Positions 56,706 to 64,000 of a stretch of DNA of 64,000 nucleotides are shown here, one piece after another (the stretch's first letter is position 1; each line of letters begins with the position of its first letter). Source of the DNA: Molossus alvarezi. Its lineage: Eukaryota > Chordata > Mammalia > Chiroptera > Molossidae. The translations under genes and the position numbers were made by a program. The stretch covers positions 8,764,501 through 8,828,500 of the forward strand of contig CM073886.1 in the NCBI GenBank assembly GCA_037176705.1, given 5' to 3'. The notes under the pieces are model-generated. The model saw only the letters and a program-made list of their open reading frames with translations. It ran no database searches and was not told the DNA's origin.

Positions 56706-57040
56706 ACGAGGAGGGACCTGGAGAGTATTATGCTAAGCGAAATAAGCCAATCAGAGAAAGACAAATACCACATGATCTCACTTATTTGTGGAATATAATG
56801 AACAAAATAGACTCAGAGACATAGAAAGGAGTAAGGTACAGACTGGCAAACCTCAGAAGAGGGGGGTGGGAGGGAGGGAAGAGATAAACCACAGATCTTA
56901 TATGCACGTATGTGTAACCATGGACGTAGACAACAATGCTGGGGGCGGGAGTAAGGGGGTGGATCCGGAAGAGGGTGTCAATGGGGGGAAAAGAAGAAAT
57001 ATCTATAATAAAAATAAATTAACAAATGATTAATAAAAGA
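56706..57040 (+). mobile_element. L1 3' end, sense
   Basis: 'tggagagtattatgctaagc', 'accacatgatctcacttatt' and a G-rich 3' UTR end with 'ataataaaaataaattaac'. It continues the L1 left of the VES, after a deletion. Confidence 0.88.
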
Positions 57041-57149
57041 ACAAAGAAGGAAATCAATGAACTCAAATGTATATTTTTAACGAAAGAAAAGAGTATTCTA
57101 AAATCCAAAGGGATGATAGACATACAAAATTTTTACTACAGTGACTAAA

Positions 57150-57427
57150 CCAAAAATGAAACTTTCTTTTTTTTTTTTTATCCTCACCAGAGGACATTTT
57201 TCCATTTTCTGTTCAGATAGAGTGGGAGGGAGAGAGAAGAAGAGAGAGAGAGAGAAACATCGATGTGAGAGAGACACATCGAGTGGCTACCACCCACACG
57301 ACCCAACCCGGGCAAACTGCAACCGAGGTAGGTGCCCTTAGCAGGAACCGAACCCAGGTCTCTCTGGTCCGCAGGCCGACACTCTAACCACTGAGCTAAA
57401 CTGGCCAGGGCCAAAAATGAAACTTTC
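57150..57427 (-). mobile_element. VES SINE, antisense, exact 17-bp duplication
   Basis: The body (57167-57411) runs from poly(T) and stem-loop TCCTCACCAGAGGA (57181-57194) to the head 'aaactggccagggc'. The duplication 'ccaaaaatgaaactttc' is identical at 57150-57166 and 57411-57427, overlapping the element end by one base. Confidence 0.97.
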
Positions 57428-57527
57428 AACTAAAATATAAAAGAAACTGCCATCTCAAGATACCAGATTTATGTTGAAATACATAGAAATGTGAATAAAA
57501 GTCTCAAAGTTTATGAAAATAAAATAT

Positions 57528-57598
57528 AGTAATATATTGTAATATGATATGATATAATATAATGTAATTAGTATAATATAATACATTATAATATATAG
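57528..57598. repeat. AT-rich (ATAAT/ATAT)n low complexity
   Basis: About 70 bp of 'tataatata'-type sequence contains very little C or G. Confidence 0.9.
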
Positions 57599-57609
57599 AG
57601 TCAGGAAAA

Positions 57610-58000
57610 AAAATAGCCAGAGGACATAAATAGATTTTCTCTAAGAAGATATCCAAATGGTCAATCAGCATGTGAAAAGGTACTCAACATATTAATCATT
57701 AGGAAAAGCATAAATTAAAACCACAATGAGAAACCATCCCCCGCCATTAGCACGGCCACTGCCACAGACACAGAAAGTAACGCGTTTGGGTGAGGATGTG
57801 AAGAAGTTGAAACCCCTGTGCCCTGCTGGTGGGAATGTAAAACGGTGCCCCCACTGTGGAAAATTACATGGTGATTCCTCAAAAAATTAAACATAGGATT
57901 ACAGATCATCCAATAATTCCACTTCTGTGCGTGTACCCACAAAAGAATTGAAAGCAAGAATTTGAAGAGACTTGTGGCCATACTCATAGACCTCAAGGGG
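57610..58000 (+). mobile_element. L1M 3' region, sense
   Basis: 'gaagatatccaaatggtcaa', 'aaaccacaatgagaaaccat', 'gccctgctggtgggaatgta' and 'ccaataattccacttctgtg' are sense L1 landmarks. Confidence 0.8.
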
Positions 58001-58380
58001 GCACCTCATCGTCAGTCATTCTCATGACTGGTCAAGCAGTGGACAGGCTTCTTGAGGACCGGTGGCTTCCCCAATTTCCTTGACACCATCTAAGACCCCA
58101 GAACATGAGATCATCTCAGAGACCTCCTTTAGAGGACCCCCAAAATGTTTGCGATTAGTGTGGAAATGGGAGGGTTCAGACTCAGAAATTAAGTTGTGTT
58201 ATACCAAAAAAAAAAAAAACAAAAAAAGGTAGATTTCTTGTACACTTGAATTTGTAAACTGAGATTTATACCTGCTGCCTGATTAGATTTGACCTATGTC
58301 TCCCCCATTGCCCTGGAATATCAAACCCCACAGTCATCATAAGACTCCCTCAATGGTCTGGCTTCTACTCCTTCCTGGAC
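58001..58380. other. single-copy sequence, no feature seen
   Basis: It contains an A-rich run (58,207-58,227) but no recognisable repeat family or gene. Confidence 0.4.
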
Positions 58381-58745
58381 CTAAGTCTCCCCATCCTCAA
58401 TAGTCAACAACCTGCCAGCCACTCAAGTGCTGGTATTCCCCAGAGGTGCGCGACCTGCGGCCTCCCTCCTCCATGCATGTGTGTGCCCTCTCCTCGGCCT
58501 AGAAGGCTCTCACACCGAGGCCACCCTGAGAATCCCTGTCCTCTTCCAGTTCCAACAGGAGAGCAACCCATGACCCAGGATGAACTGGGGGCCCCATGTG
58601 ATGTTCCTGTAACGTTAACACCATTGCCATGTCCTATTCCGGGTCCTTTGCAGCCCCTGGCTTCACAGCCGCACCACTCTAAGTTCCTCGAGTGCAGAAA
58701 TAACAGTTTCATTCCTGTGACCCGTCTCCCGCGCAGGACCCAGCT
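58380..58745 (+). repeat. possible L2 fragment, sense
   Basis: 'ttcctcgagtgcagaaataa' and 'cagtttcattcctgtgaccc' resemble the L2 3' region. Upstream text is compatible but diverged. Confidence 0.35.
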
Positions 58746-59090
58746 CCACACACACTGACATCTCCATGTGTGCCTCGATATCCCCATATTTTAAGCTCGG
58801 AAAGCAGAGTAGATAATAACAGCTCTGACATCATATGTCTCCATGAATTTGCACTTGAGCAGGGGTTCAAAACAGCCTTTTTGTTAACGCTTGTAGTCAG
58901 ATGGGGTGGGACACAGAAAGGAATAGAATGGGGGAAATAGTCACGCTTACCTCTTTCAAACGGCCTTAGAAAAAGAGGATTTAGTGACTCATAAACTTGG
59001 AAGTCCATGGCTTTGGGGCTGCTTTAAGGCAGAACTTGATGCAGGGGATCAAATGAGATGGCTAGGACCCTAAGCTCCCCATCTCTCAAC
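58746..59090. other. single-copy sequence, no feature seen
   Basis: No repeat or gene is recognisable here. Confidence 0.35.
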
Positions 59091-59420
59091 TCATCTCTGG
59101 ATGCTACTTAATTTCTTAATCAGGTTCTCTGTTTGTTGGGGCAAGATGATAGCCCAAGATCCAACTCCACGCCCTCCCTTGTTTAAATCAGTGCGAGGGT
59201 GTGATCAACCTCCCCGGCAGCAACTGCTGGCTGATTGGACTGACAGGCTCTGGTGCCCAGCCCTGAATCAGTCACTGAGGCCAGGGACACACCAGGGGAC
59301 CAGCATGGGCCTGGGTCTCTGATTTCCACCGAGGCTGGAGTATAGAGCCACCCTGGGAGAGAATGAAGGGTAGCTCCTCAAACAGAAAGCAGAATTGGCT
59401 GACAGAGGACACTGTGTAGA
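59090..59420 (+). repeat. unnamed dispersed mammalian repeat, copy 3
   Basis: 'gctggctgattggactgaca', 'cctgaatcagtcactgaggc' and 'caggggaccagcatgggcct' match the distal part of the type seen at 17,400 and 51,970. Confidence 0.35.
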
Positions 59421-59985
59421 CCTCAGAGTCTCTACACCCTCACTCTGGCCCCTGAGCTCTGCCTGGCCGGATGTGTATAATGGCAGTCCCGTGTCCACCA
59501 GCAGCTCCGGGATTAATCTTGCTGCTCCAAATCCATCCCCCAGGGGGGGACAACCCTCACATACCCATGAGCTTCTGGAATCTTAAACTGTTCAGATTAA
59601 CCCGATACCCTCCTTCACATATCTGTGGTGTTGAAATCCTGCTCTGATCCAAGCCAACAATCTCAGGTCCTGCCCCCCTGCTCCTGCCGCCTCACAGTGG
59701 TTTAATCTGGTCTCCATGTCTGAACATCTGTCTGCTTGAAATGCAGTAATCCCCTAGATTGATGGTACTGCCACCAGCTGGCTTGGGACCCCTTTCTGGA
59801 TGTACCCCAATGTCCGGTCCAGCTGGTCTCCAGACATTGGTTGTTGAATGGTGACCACCACCTTGGGATTTAGTCAAAAGTAGGCTCTTTTGTCCCAAAT
59901 AAGCCCCGCTGATTCCTGCTGCCCCTTGTGACCAGCTGAGCCACCAGGAACACGTTAGAGCTACAGAGCCGGTGAGACATTCTCC
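59421..59985. other. single-copy sequence, no feature seen
   Basis: No repeat or exon is recognisable here. Confidence 0.4.
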
Positions 59986-60420
59986 TCTTCCCTTGGCATG
60001 CTTCATTTCTGTGCCAAGGGCAGAGAGTACAATTCTGAATAAGACTGACATCGTCCCTGCTTCCCAAGAAGTTTTCAGGCTATAGAGGGACATGGATGTT
60101 TACCAAACAACTATGCAAATGATTGCTTAATTCCAACTGCGACCAGTACTCAGAAAGAGTGGTACAGGTTGCCATGAGAACACACAACTTGGTCCCAAAG
60201 ATGCCCTTGAGGAAGTGATATTTAAACTGGAACCATGAGCCGAGTAAGACTTAGCCAAGTGAAGAGAAGGAAGAGGCATGAGGTCAAAGAAGCAGCATGT
60301 GCAAAGGCCCTGAGGCTGGGAAGAGATGGCAGAGTCTGCAGCCCTGTGAGCCAGAGGAAGAGGACCAGGCTGGGGATATAGTCCAGAGATGGGAAGTTTT
60401 CAAATGTCTACATTTTATTT
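59985..60420 (-). repeat. L2 LINE, antisense
   Basis: 'acatcgtccctgcttcccaa', 'agaagttttcaggctataga', 'gatgcccttgaggaagtgat' and 'catgtgcaaaggccctgagg' follow the antisense L2 order. Confidence 0.75.
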
Positions 60421-60930
60421 CATTAGCAATGGAAAATCTCTGTAAAGCAGTCGGGGCTGATTTTTTTTTAATCCTTTCTTTCCTATTTTCATACAATTCA
60501 GACTTCAAACACCATTCCCCACAGTGCCTCAGGGCACCTGACCTGGAGCACCCCTGAAATCCTGCCAATTACAGCAGATCACTTATTAATTCCTCCAGCT
60601 ACGGGGCTTCCCTGAGAAGCAGGCCTGGCATCCAAGGGCCTGGTATCCAAGGGCGGCTGCAGCACGCTCTCCCGGGCACTGCCCCGTGCTCGGTCCGTGA
60701 TGCCATCGCCTTGCTCCCCTAGCAGTTAATAACGCAATGTCTAAACGCCTTTCCCACTTAAAGGGGAAGAAAATGTTTTGTTAAAACACACATACACCTA
60801 CCACTCAAACCCCCTCCAAACACTGTCACAGAGATGTGCCCCCTCTCTGTTGACGCTATTTGAACACTGTCAACAGCACCAGCCAACCCCAGTCCCACCT
60901 GGCTGCCTGGGCGACCTCCATATGACGGGG
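60421..60930. other. single-copy sequence, no feature seen
   Basis: No repeat or gene is recognisable here. Confidence 0.4.
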
Positions 60931-61440
60931 CGTGAAATTGATTGTGGTTGAAGGATCCAAACTGGAATCAAATGAACTCTTCAATTATTGCTGCATGAAT
61001 AAATCCGTTTTCAGAGTTCCCCCGGGAGCAGGCCTCTAACCCCAGGTTCAAAGTAATAGATATTTCTAGATGGCAAAGTACAGGTGCCTCTATTGTAATG
61101 CTTGTCAAGTTTTAAGATCCTCAGGGTCAAGTGATCCTGCCTCTCACTCCCGGTCCTCTCCTTTTAACAGCGGCAAAGGAAGTGGACCCCGCGGCCATCC
61201 CGCCGTGTGCTTCACAGCCTCCCTCGCTGGCTCCATGACAGATATTTCCACGCCGCGGGCCCTGGTCACTCCCAATCCTTTTGCGCAGGAAATATGCAGT
61301 GAGTGGTAATGGGGTTACAGAAAGATTAATAGAGCTCTCGGGGTGTTCAAGCTTGGCTGCTAGTTCTTCCACAGAAAGCCATCCGCTCAAGAAAATGTAA
61401 TGATGACTTAACCCATTAAGACAATCAGCAGACAACTTCC
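60930..61440. other. possible conserved noncoding block
   Basis: Repeat-free sequence contains two AT-rich islands: 60,940-61,015 ('tcttcaattattgctgcatg') and 61,320-61,420 ('gtaatgatgacttaaccca'). A GC-rich segment separates them. The regulatory interpretation rests on composition alone. Confidence 0.22.
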
Positions 61441-64000
61441 ACCCATCTTGGGCTTCATCTTATTTCCCTTCCTGATGGTACAGAGGCTTCCGGGTAAGGA
61501 AGAGAGCTGGAGAAGTCAGGGTGCTGGAGAGGTCAGGGCCACCGAGCCGGGACCCGCTCAAACCTCCAATACCGGACAACCAGGGGCATACACAGCCCAT
61601 GGAAGTATTCTGTCTGGTATGCCCAGTGTTTTTAGAAAATAGGAGTTGACAGATTTCACACACAAAATCTGGCCTTCTGAAATCTGGCTACATCACACCT
61701 GCATGTCCACCTGGCCCCGATAGGCGGAGCTGAGGGGCACGTCCCCTTCAGATTGCGAAGGGCAAGCACCCTCGAAGAAGTCTCTGTGCCTGCCTGGCCC
61801 AGTTCATTACTTTAACTGTCCAGGCCCTGCATGCATCTGACTATCTGGCCCTGATGTTTACCATGTCATCAAGTGGTCACCATGACCAAGATCTCCCATC
61901 AGTAGCTGGGACCAGGTGTTACCTCAGTACAATACAGAGAAGACTGAGGGCAATCTCTTGGCACCTGCAGACCTCATGACAGCTTCTGGCTTTGCGGGAC
62001 CAGCACAGACCATGTCTTGAGCCTGGCTAAATAAAATGAAATGAATTGAAATAAAAGGTGTCCTTACCTTTTATTTCCATTGCAATATTTTATATCTCCT
62101 CCCCATTTCAGCCTCTCCTGTCACCCTGATGGCCCCCATTGTACGCACTGGTTTGGAAGTGCTGGGGTAGCGAGAGCCGAGGAGATAGGGGAGGAACTGC
62201 CGGCCTGCTGGGGGGCTCGGGGCACTAAACCAGTTGTCTGGGGACCTGTCTTTGTGATCATCACCCCTTAACCCAGAGGTGCCGCTCCCATCACTACACT
62301 CAGAAACCTTACCACCTTGTCACGGAACCTTGGTATTTCACGCTGTGTGGTGTCTCACACCCACGCAGGAAACTGTACATTCCAGCAGTCTCCAGGTGAC
62401 GAGAATGTCATGCCCATGGGGCTCATTGGCATCCTTGCTGTGGGCTCGTGGTTGCCTCTGTGTTGTGCTGCCCGTGTTTTGGGAGCAAGGACGTGATGAA
62501 ATTGGGCCAATTCGCATTTCGGAAATAAATCCACCATAGAGCCACGTACAGGATCTGTGCACAAAACTTAGGTTAAATAACGGGAGTAGACAAAGCTGCA
62601 ATTACTGCCTCTCTCTTCTCCTGCCACCTTTTCTGCAACCTGTCCAATCAGCGTGCTCCTCCCGGATCACGTGCTTTCGAGGGAGCCCACCGTGGCCCCG
62701 CCCAGCCTGACCAGGGGCTCACGCACAGGGCAACAGCCGTCCTACGTGAGCTAGGCAGGTGTCCAGACAGAACTCTGCCCGGGAGGGGCATTTCCTGACG
62801 CGAGGTGGCATCCTGAGCCAATCAACCCTCTCTTCTGAACAGGTTAATGCTGAAGGCGCAGGGGGCGCAGACCCCCGTGCCAGTTCTAGATGAAGCCCCC
62901 CGTGATCACAGCCGGAATCCACGAGAACCGGGCAGCTCAACAGGCCACTCCCGCCATCCACTTTCCCTGAACTGCGCCGCACAGAGAAGGAGGTGCCTGC
63001 GGCTCTGGGCGCCCGAGCCTTGCCCACCTGTCCAGCCGTTAGTTTGCTCTTTCCCCTGATTCCTCCTGCTCAGAGATCCCTGAGAATCACCAAAAGTTCT
63101 GACACTTGCCCACTAGTCAGTCCTGCTCTGACTCTCTACCTGCTAATGAAGCAGGAAGCGGATCAGCCCTGATCCAGGTTCTGTACCTTCTGACCCTGTG
63201 GCGACCCATGGAGGCTCCAGCAGGCCCTGGTGTGTCCGGAGCCCCTGCTCCTGCCGTCAGGATGGAGAAAGGGAACTGCCGACTTCACCAGTGATGCCAT
63301 CAGCCCAACCAGGACCGCACAGTCTAAGCCTTAGCAGCCACTTCACTGGTGGGAGGCTCCAACCAAGCTCCCTGCAATGTTTATGCAAGTTACACAAATG
63401 TTTCCAAGTGAGGATGGGCTACACTGAGGGAGACCACTTCTACCCTCAGATACAGTCAAGGGAGCTCTGCACAACGGTCCAAATTAGGAGCGCCCCAGTC
63501 AGCTCTTAATAAAGCAACTTTTCACATCACACACACACAGCGTCGCTTTCTCCAAAGAGAGCCCATGAGGTGCAGCGACAGGCATGTGAAGATGGACCCA
63601 GCCATGTGGTGCCCCAAGAACAGGCAGATCTGCAAGTTTGTCCTTGTCACTCCCTGAGTCATCAGCAGGGCCGTGGGCCAGGTTCCAGGCTGTCATTTCT
63701 CATTTTCTGGGAGGCGGACACTGCCAGCAGCGCTCAGGAAGGCCCAGGCCCGCCGGGCCCTGCTCCAAGCACAGTGATGCCCACCAGTGGTCGTCTTGAG
63801 CTCTAAGGCACTGACGCCCCTGCAGGGACAGTGGACAGAGATTGGCCCTCTTCCCAACTCTTGCCCCTGGTCACCTGCACCCCCGAAAAGTCCGGTGGGC
63901 CCACAGCTTCAAAGTTGCACGTGAACACAGGTCTTCACGGCCTTCCCCTGTCGCTCTCACAGGACCTCAAACACAGTGTAAAAGACCAGAATGGGGGAAG
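61441..64000. other. single-copy stretch to the window end, no gene seen
   Basis: 2.5 kb without a recognised repeat. At 62,640-62,720 a short segment combines CACGTG and GGCCCCGCCC motifs. Open frames throughout are short, overlap on both strands and lack domains. Confidence 0.4.

Overview
The window is mammalian nuclear DNA, most likely from a bat. The main reason is a set of 17 tRNA-derived SINEs of the VES type. They start GCCCTGGCCGGTTTGGCTCA or CTGGCCAGTGTGGCTCAGTG, carry Pol III A- and B-box motifs, have a CT-rich body and end in an A-rich tail. Several sit on clear target-site duplications and are still well preserved, as expected for the lineage in which the family was active. Older mammal-wide repeats (MIR, L2, L1M/HAL1, hAT-type fossils, ancient LTRs) fill in the rest. 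This identification rests on remembered repeat families, not on a database search. I cannot name the species.

I recognise no protein-coding exon, pseudogene of a host gene, rRNA, functional tRNA or CRISPR. Every longer open frame I checked lies in GC-rich sequence with few stop codons, in a tandem repeat, or in an L1 remnant. The window reads as intergenic or intronic DNA. It alternates between GC-rich single-copy stretches (1-10,000; 12,200-17,000; 36,300-50,000; 58,000-64,000) and AT-rich blocks built mainly of L1 (18,700-22,100; 24,700-36,300; 50,000-57,600).

Layout: 430-1,080 is a CpG-island-like segment. 4,650-10,000 holds L2 pieces, an old LTR-like repeat and two AT-rich stretches that resemble conserved noncoding elements. 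10,000-12,240 holds three VES copies around an interstitial telomeric tract (10 perfect TTAGGG copies followed by about 700 bp of decayed repeat). 18,700-22,060 is mostly antisense L1. 22,221-23,708 is a 32-unit, 45-bp GC-rich minisatellite. 23,983-24,620 is an antisense solo LTR of gammaretrovirus-like type. 24,760-36,260 is a dense pile of L1/HAL1 on both strands with nested VES. 37,329-37,522 is a G-run-rich tandem repeat and 39,146-39,295 a GGAT microsatellite. 40,000-50,000 is GC-rich with MIR and L2. 50,028-51,774 is a complete 5'-truncated L1 insertion with its own duplication and a VES inside it. 54,170-58,000 is another L1 cluster carrying three VES copies. 58,000-64,000 is GC-moderate with L2 fossils and one possible conserved noncoding block.

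The most interesting signals are the interstitial telomeric tract, the minisatellite, the CpG island at the left edge, and a stem-loop (TCCTC-NNNN-GAGGA and close variants) shared by the 3' ends of ten VES copies.
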